From positions 290,378-354,377 of the forward strand of contig CAUYUJ010012102.1 of the NCBI GenBank assembly GCA_963575745.1: a stretch of DNA of 64,000 nt. Direction: 5' to 3'. The position numbers and the translations under genes are program-made. The first letter of the stretch is position 1. Each line of letters begins with the position of its first letter. Under the pieces are notes generated by a model, which was given only the letters and a program-made list of their open reading frames with translations, did no database searches and was not told the origin of the DNA. The stretch is from Prorocentrum cordatum (taxonomy: Eukaryota; Sar; Dinophyceae; Prorocentrales; Prorocentraceae). Of the stretch, positions 55,010-64,000 are shown in pieces.

Positions 55010-55669
55010 CTAAATGCCGGGGGTTCTGAATGTTTCGTGATGGGGTTCGGATCGAGACTCTTCGCCTTCGTCTCGAGGCACGCCTGGGCCTGTCCCGCCT
55101 GCTTCGCACTTCTCCTCTCGGCTCGGCTTACTGTGGACCGTAGTGAACAACTCGTTGCCCCGGTGCCTCCAAGAAGGGCCCCCCTGAAACTTCTCCCGAA
55201 GGGCCGTCGCGATCTCGGTGGCATGCGGGGGCTCGGCCTGGACCATGAGCTCTTGCACGCGGGAGCTTCGGGACTTGGTGACCCCGACTTCGTCTTTGAG
55301 GTCCGCGGGAAGAGAAAACTTCAACCTGGCGACAGTGTCCAACGCCTGATCCCTAGTGTCTCCTTTCTCCGTACGCCCCGATCACAGAAACCACTAATGT
55401 CGAAGTGCGTCGGCGAGAAGCCACCCCCGGGCCGTTGGCCCTCCCCAAGCCCAGTCACACGGCTATCATGGGAGTCGATCTTCTGATCGATTACACTGAT
55501 ACTCTCGATAATAGGGGCAAGGTTCTTCTTTTAAACTTCGAGTCAAGAAGGGCGCCCGTTGACTCCACTACGAGCTGGGACATTGCGGATGCACACGAGG
55601 GCCACAAGTACAGTACACGGCACTCTCTGTGTGAGCTGTCTCATCTCTTGAGACAGTGGGACCAGAGGG
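55010..55669. other. no recognisable gene
   Basis: About 660 bp. Frames of up to 149 codons overlap on both strands; no motif. Confidence 0.4.
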
Positions 55670-55743
55670 AATGATCACATGCGTCCCCCGCCAGCTCTGG
55701 CACACCCCTCACACGCTTCGCGGCTCCATAGGGGGCTCTCGGC

Positions 55744-55905
55744 GGTGGACAAACCTCCCTTTAGTACCCCCCCCCTTAGTGAAAGCGGCCTGGGACCGAA
55801 ATCGACGGGCCTGGACCCGCAAAAACGACGGCCACGACGCCCTCTCGCGAACCGAACACGGCCAATTCCTTAATCGACGTGTCAGGGAAAGGTCTGTCCA
55901 CCCAC
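55744..55905 (+). mobile_element. element I1 (family I)
   Basis: About 162 bp with eroded inverted ends GGTGGACAAACC and GGTCTGTCCACC. Inner text ACGCCCTCTCG, AATTCCTTAATCGACGTGTC aligns with I2 at 58209. Confidence 0.65.
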
Positions 55906-56784
55906 GACTCACACGCTTCGCGGCTCCATAAGGAGCTCCACCTACAGAACCAGTGGGCATGCTCGCATCCGCCCCCTCGCACACTTCGGCAAACCCCTGA
56001 CACACCCACGGTCTCCGTGGGTATGCTTACTTGCGCTTCCCCGCCTAATCTGGTAGACACACACACACACATACGCACACACCCGCTTCGCGGCCCCGTA
56101 GGGAGATCCACCTACTGTACGGTCTCAATAGGGATGCCCACATGCGTCCCGCCAGACCGCATCCCCGGAAGAGGTCGGGGTGGCGATGTCTGAGCGCAGG
56201 GAGGAGAAGGCTTGTCGTGCAAACGTGAGAACTCGTCTCAAGCGAATTTAGTGTATCTTGTATGTCGCTGTGCTGCAGTGTTCAAGCTCAACGACATGAA
56301 CCTCTGGCCTCGTCAGCTGCAAGAGCATCTGGCCAGCAATCCCCCCCAACCCTCAGCAGTACCGCGCTCCCCCATGCTTCATCCTCCTCATCCTCGCACT
56401 CCTTCCTCCTTGTGTTCCCAAGCCTCATGTGAGTTGGGATTTTGTTCGGTACATCTCTCACGAGGATCGTGCCCCATATGGAGCCCCGCAGATGGTCTAA
56501 GTTGGCAGACTCGCATACCGAGCGGGGCCCATTTAGGCTGCCCTCTGACGAGGATCGTGGCCTCGATTACATATGGAGGGATTCACATTCGCATGCCAGG
56601 CGGGCGCCCATTCCGGCGCATCCCTCACGAATGTGCCCCGTGTGGGGGCTCCGCAGCCTCAGTGAGCCCGTTCACGTGCGGGGCAACGCCGCTTCCCCTC
56701 ACGAAGATCCGTTGCCACGCGGGAATTTCCACCGAAGGGTTCTGCGCCCATTCCGGCACATGGGGAGGAGGGATAGAGAGGAGG

Positions 56785-57085
56785 GATAGGGAGGAGGAGG
56801 AGGAGGAGGAGGAGGAGGAGGAGGAGGAGGAGGAGGAGGAGGAGGAGGAGGAGGAAGAGGAGAGGAGGAGGAGGGGAGGAGGAGGAGGAGGGGGAGGAGG
56901 AGGAGGAGGAGGAGGAGGATGAGGAGGAGGAGGAGGAGGAGGAGGAGGAGGGGGAGGAGAGAGGAGGAGGAGGGGGAGGAGGAGGAGGAGGGAGGACGGA
57001 GGAGGAGGAGGAGGAGGAGGAGGAGGAGGAGGACGAGGAGGAGGAGGAGGAGGACGAGGAGGAGGGGGAGGAGCAGGAGGAGAAG
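56785..57085 (+). repeat. (GGA)n array, about 300 bp
   Basis: GGA with GGGGGA and GAC interruptions. It generates several long frames on both strands. Confidence 0.97.
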
Positions 57086-57465
57086 GAGGCCCCTCTCACG
57101 CTTCGTGCCCACACAGGGGAACTCCACCTGCGGCCTCCGTGGGCGCGTGCGCACGCCGCCCCGCACCGACCTCGGCACACGCCTCCCGCGCGTCGTGCCC
57201 CGCGGGGGAACACGACTCCGTACGCGTCTCGGCCGGAACAGAACGGTTCGTGAACCCCGGAGCTGGGCCCCTCGCCGACCTCATCCTGAGACGGGGCCCC
57301 CGGACCTCCCCGTCCTCTTCCCGGGGCCCCCGGACCTCCCCCCATCCTCTTCCCGAGGTGGCTCTGGCCGACGGTCTCGGGGCCGGGCGAGGGGCCCGGA
57401 AGGCCGACGGCACTGGAGAGCAGGCGCACCGACCGACGTCTTGCAAGCACGCCGGGGATCTGGCA

Positions 57466-57601
57466 TGAAGGGGCCCTGGGGCACACAAACAAAAATACGC
57501 ACAGATGAAAAGGCTCTCGATGATTTCCTATATATATCTTCTGGGTTTTTGTCTTCCCACCCCACTTCCCATATTTTCCCGTATTTTCGGGGGAAGCGAG
57601 G

Positions 57602-57696
<95 letters not shown>

Positions 57697-57708
57697 TCCC
57701 CTCCTCAT
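57466..57708 (+). mobile_element. element A9 (family A) with an internal (TG)n expansion
   Basis: 243 bp. The left end TGAAGGGGCCCTGGGGCACA and the core CTGGGTTTTTGTCTTCCCAC and TTTTCGGGGGAAGCGAGGAT are typical. The normal TGTGTCTGTGTG segment is replaced by about 45 TG repeats before TGTTTGTCCCCTCCTCAT. Flanks GGCA and GGAA match at three of four. Confidence 0.88.
57603..57693 (+). repeat. (TG)45 microsatellite
   Basis: Pure TG run inside A9, at the position of a short TGTGTCTGTGTG in other copies. Confidence 0.97.
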
Positions 57709-58127
57709 GGAAGCTTGCCGAAAGCCAGAGGCCCAGAGCGGGCCCCACGAGGGATCCCTCCCGCGGTCTCTCCCCAGGGGCCCGACCGCCTGCCGCGGCG
57801 GGCCTCATTAGCTCGGCGCACGCACCTCGACGCACCCCTGACGGGGGCCGTGGCGCGGGGAGCTCCGCCTCTCAGCAACTATTGGTCTGGTGACGAGTTC
57901 TCGTGCTCTTGTGGCTGTGCTTGAATAGGTTTTGACGTGTTGCACTTGTCCTGTGTTCTCTGTGAGGTCTTTCCACACCGATTCCTCGGATCTGACACGT
58001 GCCGCGTTTCTTTCGCTCCGCCTCTTGCCTCAGAGGCCCCCCCCCGCCGAGTCCCCCCGAAATCGAGCACCGTGCAGATTGCGGGCCCCGGGCGTCCCCT
58101 CGCCTGACCCCAACCCAATCCAATCAG
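57709..58127. other. no recognisable feature
   Basis: About 420 bp; nothing assigned. Confidence 0.4.
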
Positions 58128-58204
58128 ATCCCCCTTCCTGCTGCCCTCTTCCTCGACCCGTCCTCCCCATTCCTTTGTCCCACCCCTTGTGCCCTCCCTC
58201 CCTT
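58128..58204 (+). repeat. 77-bp segment duplicated at 62002
   Basis: CTTCCTGCTGCCCTCTTCCT through TTGTGCCCTCCCTCCCTT is almost identical (about two differences) to 62002-62078. Confidence 0.85.
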
Positions 58205-58208
58205 CTCA

Positions 58209-58375
58209 GGGATGGACAGACATCCCTTCAGTAAAACGTGGTTTAGTGAAACCGACCTGAGGCCCAAACCTGGCGGGCGCAAGCCTGGAAAATACCGGCC
58301 ACGGCGCCCTCTCGAGCACCGAAAACGGACAATTCACTAATCGACGTGTCGCTGTTGGGGGTTCTGTCCACCCCC
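58209..58375 (+). mobile_element. element I2 (family I)
   Basis: About 167 bp with inverted ends GGGATGGACAGA and TCTGTCCACCCCC. The inversion continues inward to TTTAGTGAA and TTCACTAATC, about 40 bp imperfect. It begins directly after the 77-bp duplicated segment. Confidence 0.7.
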
Positions 58376-58814
58376 GATAGAAGTCAAACACCGTGCGGAT
58401 TGCGGGCTCGGACCGCCGTCTCCCCTGGATCCCGCCTTGGAGGTCGCTTGGGTGGCAGCGTTGTTTCCAGGGCCAGATCCCCATACGCTGAGCCGGCGCG
58501 CTTGATCCGTCGATAACAATCCTCACGACACCCGTTCGCGACAAGTTCGGACCTCAGGTTTGCTCCTACCAACGATTGGGCTGCTTAGGTTTGCTCTTAC
58601 CCTACGAGCATTGCCTCCTCCTCCTCCGTCGCCCCAGAAACACAGATCGCGTTCGCTGCCCCTCAGCGAGCTGAAGATCCCGCCGAGCCCCCCGGAGCTC
58701 AAGCGCCGAGTGCGGGCTGCGGGCCCCGAGCGTCGCCACTCCGGCTCCACCTGCGGAGGCCCAGGGGGGCGATGGGCCTAGTTTTCCACCACCACTGCCA
58801 ACAAGTTGGAGGGG
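58376..58814. other. no recognisable feature
   Basis: About 440 bp of GC-rich sequence. Confidence 0.4.
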
Positions 58815-58906
58815 GAGCGGGTCCTCCTCCTCCTCCTCCTCATCATCACCATCAGCAGCACCAGCATCATCATCAGCATCCTCATCATGATCAGCATCAG
58901 CATCAG

Positions 58907-59001
<95 letters not shown>

Positions 59002-59002
59002 G

Positions 59003-59046
<44 letters not shown>

Positions 59047-59515
59047 GCATCAGCATCAGCATCAGCATCAGCATCATCATCCTCATCCTCATCTCATCAT
59101 CATCCTCCGCATCCTCATCCTCCTCATCCTCATCCTCATCATCATCATCCTCATCCTCATCCTCATCATCCTCATCCTCCCCATCCTCCTCCTCCTCCTC
59201 CTCATCATCATCATCATCATCATCATCATCACACCACCCACCAACCACCACCAACACCAACACCAATACCAACACCAAAACCAACACCAACACCAACACC
59301 ACAATATCTCCCTCCTCCTCCTCCTCCTCCTCCTCCTCCTCCTCCACCTCCTCCCTCCTCCTCCTCCTCATCTCTTCCTCCTCCTCCTCCTCCTCCTCCG
59401 CCTCCTCCTCCTCCTCCTCCTCCTCCTCCTCCTCTCTTCCTCCTCCTCCTCCTCCTCCTCCTCCTCCTCCTCCTCCTCCTCCTCCTCCTCCTCCTCCTCC
59501 TCCTCCTCCTCCCTC
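58815..59515 (+). repeat. (CTC)-(ATC)-(CTC) array, about 700 bp
   Basis: CTC, then ATC with AGC and CTC variants (58840-59230), a short ACC/AAC block (59230-59305), then pure CTC to 59515. The largest array in the window. It sustains frames above 500 codons on both strands. Confidence 0.98.
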
Positions 59516-59737
59516 CCCCCCATTTTCTGGTGGTGGCGATGGAAAACGGGCCCACCCAGGGGAAGCGTCCCGAGGCGACGGCGGCAGGCGAGGCGCGGGG
59601 CGGCAAGCGCCTTGCGCGGGTCGCCCACGGGCCCCAGCAGCTGGAAGAGCGCCGCGCCGCTGCTCTCGGCGGCCTCGAGGGGCGACGGCGGGGGCACCTC
59701 GCAGCAGTGGCCGGGGGGGGGGGGCTCGAGGCCGCAG

Positions 59738-59819
59738 CAAGGAGGAGGAGGAGGAGGGAGGAGGAGGAGGAGGAGGAGGAGGAGGAGGAGGAGGAGGAGG
59801 AGGAGGAGGAGGAGGAGGA

Positions 59820-59850
<31 letters not shown>

Positions 59851-60020
59851 GAGGAGGAGGAGGAGGAGGAGGAGGAGGGGAGGAGGAGGAGGAGGAGGAG
59901 GAGGGAGGAGGAGGGGAGGAGGGGGAGGGGAGGGAGGAAGGAGGATGAGGAGGAGGAGAGAGGAGGAGGAGGAGGAGGAGGAGGAGGAGGAGGAGGAGGA
60001 GGAGGAGGGAAGAGGAGGAG
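59738..60020 (+). repeat. (GGA)n array, about 280 bp
   Basis: GGA with GGG interruptions, 222 bp from the CTC block ending at 59515 and in inverted relation to it. Confidence 0.98.
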
Positions 60021-60394
60021 GGCGGCGGGGGTGCAGGAGGAGGAAGCGGTTGGGGCACACAGACCTGTGCAGACACCGCCACTCCCACTCCGTTGTCCTC
60101 TCCCGGGGGTGCGTCCTGGCCGCGATGTCGGAAAAAGCGAACCCGGGCGGCGTGGCGACGGCGGAAGTGCAGTGGCATCGGCATCTTGTTCCTCCCCCGG
60201 CGGCGTTCCTCTCTGAGGTGCGGCCTGCCCCTCGCCTGCAGCCTGCACTGTCCCCGATGCCTCGGTGCTTCGGCTTCACAGTCGCGTCCCCTATGCGCAC
60301 GCGGTCGCTCGCTCTGCGACGCGGCGAGCTGCCAGTCGCGCACTCTGCTGCCAACGCGTCCGTCCGGACGCTCGGCTCACCGCAGAAACCAATC
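60021..60394. other. no recognisable feature
   Basis: About 370 bp, GC-rich. Confidence 0.4.
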
Positions 60395-60519
60395 GGCACC
60401 GATGCCGCTGCTCCCGGGGCTGCCTCCTGACCAGGCTGCCGAGGCGAAGCCAGCCGTGGCAACGAGCGCTGCCCGGGAGGCCGAAGAAGTGGAAAACGAG
60501 GCGAGGGTAGCGGTATGTG
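60395..60519 (+). mobile_element. element E3 (family E), abutted by A10
   Basis: ACCGATGCCGCTGCTCCC, CTGACCAGGCTGCCGAGGCG and GGGTAGCGGTATG follow E1 in order. The right end is cut at the start of A10, which probably inserted there. Confidence 0.6.
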
Positions 60520-60684
60520 TGAAGGGGCCCTGGGACACACAAGCAAATACACACAAATAACAGGATTCCCCATACTTTCCCATATCTTCAGGGTTTTTGC
60601 CTCCCCCCCCCACTTCCCATATTTTTCCATACTTTCCCAGGGGTCGACGATTAATTGTGTCTGTGTGTTTTTTTCCCTCCTCGG
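60520..60684 (+). mobile_element. element A10 (family A)
   Basis: 165 bp with ends TGAAGGGGCCCTGGGACACA and TTTTTTCCCTCCTCGG. The core GGGGTCGACGATTAATTGTG is conserved. No matching flanks. Confidence 0.88.
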
Positions 60685-60935
60685 ACTCCGTGGCCGGACG
60701 ATTCTCTCCTGAATGCGTACCTTTCCCTCCTCGGATTCCCTCCTGTTTCCCCTCCTCGGAGTCCCTCCTCCCCGCTCCTGTTGTTTCCCTCCTCGGTTTC
60801 CCTCCCGAATGTGTATCCAGAAGCGCGGTGCTCGCGTGCGCGGGGGCCTGCTTGGGCGAGGCGCCGCGAGACGCGCGCGAGGCGCGGCGGGCCCGCGGGG
60901 AGGCGCCTCCGATCCACCCCGGCGGGTGCGGGAAG

Positions 60936-61102
60936 ATCAGGAGGGAGCAAAAACACACCGACACAATTCATCGTCGACGCCCAGGAAAGATGGGAAACCA
61001 TGGGTAGTGGGGGGGGCAGACAAGAACCCAGAACGTATGGGAAAAGATATGGGGAATCCTTGTACTCGTGTGTATTTCTTTGTGTGTCCCAGGGCCCCTT
61101 CA
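60936..61102 (-). mobile_element. element A11 (family A, inverted to A10)
   Basis: 167 bp on the minus strand, ends TGAAGGGGCCCTGGGACACA (at 61102) and TGCTCCCTCCTGAT (at 60936). Flanks GAAG and GCAG match at three of four. With A10 it forms an inverted pair around 251 bp. Confidence 0.88.
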
Positions 61103-61121
61103 GCAGAGGAGGCCGGGAGCA

Positions 61122-61124
<3 letters not shown>

Positions 61125-61153
<29 letters not shown>

Positions 61154-61236
61154 GAGGAGGAGGGAGGAGGAGGAGGAGGAGGAGGAGGAGGAGGGAGGAG
61201 GAGGAGGAGGAGGAGGAGGAGGAGGAGGAGGAGGAG
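61125..61236 (+). repeat. (GGA)n microsatellite
   Basis: Nearly pure GGA. Confidence 0.96.
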
Positions 61237-61695
61237 GTAGCCAACGGCAGGCGCCGCTCGCCTCGCCACGAGGAGCAGAGCGGCCCCTGGGAGCAGGCCG
61301 CTCTGCGCGGACAGTCGTCGGCGGGGCGCCCGGCGGACCCTCTCGCACGCACATGGGGCTTCGAGTGGTCTTTTGCCTGCAGAACCGGCCGTCCAAGCAC
61401 GTGCACCCCACGCGCCTAGTGGAGACTGCTCGCACTGTTTGAAGGGGTCCTGACCTGATCGTGGCCAGAGGAGAGGGGGGGACCACGGAGAGGAGGGGAA
61501 GGAGCGAGAGGAGGAGGGAGTCACCGGGTGGGTCGAGTGGGTGAGGGAGGGATGCGGGAAAAGGGATATGCAAAGAGGAAAGAGTCAGGAGAAAAGAGAC
61601 GAGCCAACATGATGAGCATGGTAAGTATGTAGCCCCCTCGAGCTGAATCAGTTGTCCGCCCTTCTCCCTCTTCCACTGAGACCCCGCTTCCTCTC
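61237..61695. other. no recognisable feature
   Basis: About 460 bp; purine-rich 61460-61600. Confidence 0.4.
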
Positions 61696-62196
61696 TCAAA
61701 CTCTATGATCCCCGCTGATTCTTCCGACCTCCATCTCCTCATCCTCCTCCTTCTCGCTACCCATGCTGCTCATCCTGTCCGAACGATCCTCATCCTCCTC
61801 CTCCGAATCCTCCTCAAATTTCTGTTCGTCATCCACATGCTGCTGCTCCTTATTCTCCTCATCATATCCATCACCGTCCTCCTCATTCATCCTGCCTCGT
61901 GCCACCTGCCTCCGTCCTCCGTCTTTCCTCCACCGTCCTTCTTCTGTCCTGGTTCCAGCTGCATCATCGGAATCGTGGTTAGATCCCTGATGCTTTGCAC
62001 CTGTCTTCCTGCTGCCCTCTTCCTCCACCCGTCCTCCCCATTCCTTTGTCCCGCCCCTTGTGCCCTCCCTCCCTTCGTCCCTCCGACCAATCCTGCCTAA
62101 AACAGGGCTCAGATCGGGATAAATCGCTCCAGAGCGTTCCGGAGCGCTCTCAAAGCGTTCCAGCACGCTCCGGAGCGGCCGCGGCGCTCGATACAT
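61696..62196 (-). other. acidic low-complexity open frame, doubtful
   Basis: A 166-codon minus frame ending in an Asp/Glu-rich stretch (EDGDGYDEENKEQQHVDDEQ) then SSMGSEKEEDEEMEVGRISG and a stop. It is less repetitive than a microsatellite and could be an exon. It overlaps the 77-bp segment duplicated at 58128, which argues against conservation as a gene. Confidence 0.2.
62002..62078 (+). repeat. 77-bp segment duplicated from or to 58128
   Basis: Near-identical partner of 58128-58204. The flanks are unrelated. Confidence 0.85.
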
Positions 62197-62499
62197 CCTC
62201 CAAACCCGCCGATTCTCAGATATTTCGAGTTATCCCGATCCGATTTTGTCCCGATCTTCGCGTCGTTTTACTACCTGCTTCCCTTCTTTCATCAAACTGT
62301 CCACCCGTGCCTTTCTCCTCTTTGCCACCAGCTCGTCATTTCCGTGCTCGCCCACGGCCTCCACACCCTTTTCCACTTCCCCCCCCCCTGCTAAAGGCAG
62401 CGGAGCGGAAGGCGGCAGGCAAAATGTGAAATGACTCCGAGCCGATCTGCCTACGCGTCAACTCAACAAAACATCGTTGCGCGAGGGGGAAGGAGAGAT

Positions 62500-62600
62500 C
62501 GATGTCCGCCACCGTGTCCCCTGGCACGTGGAGGCGTGGTATAATGCCAAATGCTGTCTTGCAATTGTTCTGCAAAGCTTCTGAAACCCTCCCACCTTCC
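62500..62600 (-). repeat. segment encoding the PRL-PG-TVA motif, partner of 28600
   Basis: The minus strand encodes FGIIPRLHVPGDTVA (62551-62507) within a 116-codon frame. Nucleotide similarity with 28600-28680 covers GCCACCGTG, CCCCTGGCA, CGTGGTA, AATGCCAA and CTTCTGAA. Confidence 0.45.
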
Positions 62601-62924
62601 CAGGCACAACGTTCCGCATGTCCCCCCCCCTCCCGAGGCTTCCTGGGCGGCAAGATGCCGCCCTGGTGTTCTCCAAGGCTCTCCAAGAAAGCTGAGGCAG
62701 GTCACCCAAGCTGCCAACATGTCTCCCTCCTCTTTCTACTCATGCTCCTCCTCCTCCTCCTCCGCTCACGGCTCCTTGCCTCTCATCCTCCTCCCTCTCC
62801 TCAATTCCTCCTCCTCCCTGTCGCACACCGAGGCCGGTCGAAAAGGTGGGCCGGGCGTCTCGCCGGAGACTCCCTCACAGTATACGACCCCGATTCTTAA
62901 AAACTGTCAACAGTTTCGTGGATG

Positions 62925-63425
62925 GAGGGAAGGTGGTTTTCAAAATGTGATTCTCGCCTTAGCACCGCGCACACTCGCTGCAGAAATTGCACGAGGTTCA
63001 CAGATTGAGGGCGGGTGCTTTTCCAAATGTGGCTCTCGCATTCGCGCCGCGCGCATGAAAAACAATTGCAAGAGTTCCAAGGATTGAAGGCGGGTCGTTT
63101 TCGAAATGTGGTTCTCGCATTAGCGCCGCGCATATTCGGTTTAAACGAATCTTAGAATTCAGCGGGGTGATGGCGGTTCGTTTTCAAAATGTGGTTCTCG
63201 CCTCAGCGCCGCGCTAATGTTTCAACAAATTGTAAGGGCTTCGCGGATTGAGGGCGGGCGGTTTTCAAAACATGGCTCTCGCCATAGCGCCGCGCATATT
63301 AGTTCGAGACATTTGCAATACTTCAACTGGTTGAGGGCGAGTGCTTTCAAAATGTGACTTTGGCACTAGCGCCGCGCACATGCGTTTGAGAAATGTGAAA
63401 GCGTTTCACTGGTTCGCATGGTTAA
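62925..63425 (+). repeat. 81-bp tandem repeat, six units
   Basis: TTTTC anchors at about 62937, 63018, 63099, 63181, 63262 and 63344, spaced 81-82 bp. Consensus words: GGATTGAGGGCGGG, TTTTCAAAATGTGGTTCTCG and TAGCGCCGCGCATAT. Confidence 0.93.
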
Positions 63426-63429
63426 CGAA

Positions 63430-63580
63430 CCAGGGAGGGCGTTTTGGAACGATTCAGGATTGTCAGGGCGCAACAGTTCTGTTGATTCGCGGTGTTGAAG
63501 TCCCAGGAATGGTGTTCTGGCACGCTTCGGGATCGCCAAGACGTAACAGTCAGGTGGCTTTCGGGGCGTTGAACTCCTGA
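63430..63580 (+). repeat. two-copy tandem repeat of about 65-70 bp
   Basis: GATTCAGGATTGTCAGGGCG and CTTCGGGATCGCCAAGACGT are corresponding parts of two units that both contain AACAGT and GTTGAA. Confidence 0.6.
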
Positions 63581-63734
63581 GCACGGCGTCGTAGCATACA
63601 AGAAGATGTTCACGCGGTTACCCCCCAACGGGCCAATTCCCCCAGTGGAGATGAGCCCTTGTAGGGGCCTGTGAAGAGGGACCTGTAAGGAGGGTGTATT
63701 TCCACAGCGTTGATGAGTCTTGGGTTTGCCCTTG

Positions 63735-63865
63735 TCCTCCTCCTCCTCCTCCCTCCTCCTCCTCCCTCCTCCTCCTCCCTCCTCCCGCTCCTCCTCCTCC
63801 TCCTCCCTCATACTCCTCCTCCATTTCCTCAACTCCTCCTCCTCCTCCTCCTCCTCCTCCAACTC
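63735..63865 (+). repeat. (CTC)n microsatellite
   Basis: CTC triplets with CCTCC interruptions. Confidence 0.96.
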
Positions 63866-64000
63866 CTCCTGCCCCCTCCAGGAAGCGGCAAACTTTCCGC
63901 GAGGAGCACCGGGTTCTCGGGCTGCTTGGTGCGGACGCCAGAGGCCTGGGCCGGCTCCCGGGTTGGGGGGGGCTTTCGCGAGGACAGGCCGCCCCCGCCC

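Larger units (their letters stand above)
55670..57250 (+). repeat. H minisatellite, units of about 75-87 bp
   Basis: Recurring CTCACGCTTCGCGGCTCCAT (near 55710, 55907 and as ACCCGCTTCGCGGCCCCGTA near 56083) and CTCACGAGGATCGTGCCCCA variants (56456, 56541, 56619, 56694, and a diverged copy near 57097). It is interrupted by element I1 (55744) and by a 300-bp GGA array (56785). Confidence 0.7.

Noticed and set aside
58778-60630. Open frames of 340-552 codons on both strands
   Set aside because: They are translations of CTC/ATC/GGA arrays; triplet repeats without stop codons stay open in several frames.

Overview
The window looks like gene-poor, GC-rich nuclear DNA of a eukaryote, most probably a dinoflagellate. 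The taxonomic hint comes from one decayed non-LTR retrotransposon whose reverse transcriptase reads in the style I associate with dinoflagellate elements (G-x-RPIGLF, TKFHE and DLGVD motifs). That judgement is from memory and was not searched. There are no bacterial operons, rRNA genes, convincing tRNAs or CRISPR arrays. No complete protein-coding gene could be supported. Almost every long open frame is an artefact of microsatellites: arrays of CTC, GGA, ATC, ACC or GTC triplets, or ACAT/ACGT tetranucleotides, have no stop codon in most frames.

The sequence is a mosaic of short dispersed elements. By comparing the window with itself I can define several families of 130-260 bp elements with terminal inverted repeats (TIRs) and target-site duplications (TSDs). 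Family A has 11 copies and 4-bp TSDs. Family C has 5 copies and 5-bp TSDs. Family B has 5 copies. Families F and G have 5-bp TSDs. Families D, E, I and K, two fold-back pairs (Q1/Q2 and P) and a near-perfect palindrome (R) complete the set. None encodes a protein, so they are candidate non-autonomous transposons (MITE-like), moved by enzymes encoded elsewhere. Nested insertions (A1 in G1, F1 in G2, A3 in M1, C2 in E2, A10 in E3, B4 in a minisatellite) give a relative chronology.

Layout. 0-3 kb: degenerate 135-bp tandem repeats, element D1, a 13-bp minisatellite split by a GGA array. 3-8 kb: tetranucleotide and triplet arrays with element E1. 8-9 kb: a nest of families G, A and F. 9.9-14.5 kb: the decayed minus-strand retrotransposon (endonuclease, reverse transcriptase lacking its YxDD core, RNase H) and a divergent plus-strand RNase H fragment. 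15-20 kb: D2, C1, A2, A3 and M1. 21-30 kb and 35-41 kb: long clouds of a degenerate CCCAAGA-type repeat with families A, B, F, K and R scattered among them. 30.3-31.5 kb: an approximately 80-bp minisatellite. 41.9-42.2 kb: an AT-rich island. 44.9-45.4 kb: the best candidate for a real protein-coding exon (minus strand). 46-53 kb: fold-back elements Q1/Q2, B4, B5, A8 and G3. 53-57 kb: more minisatellites. 57-61.2 kb: A9 with a (TG)n expansion, I2, very large CTC/ATC and GGA arrays, and an inverted pair A10/A11. 62.9-63.6 kb: an 81-bp tandem array.

Because there are no intact genes, nothing can be said about genes working together. The biology visible here is repeat biology: element insertion, nesting, hairpins and microsatellite expansion.
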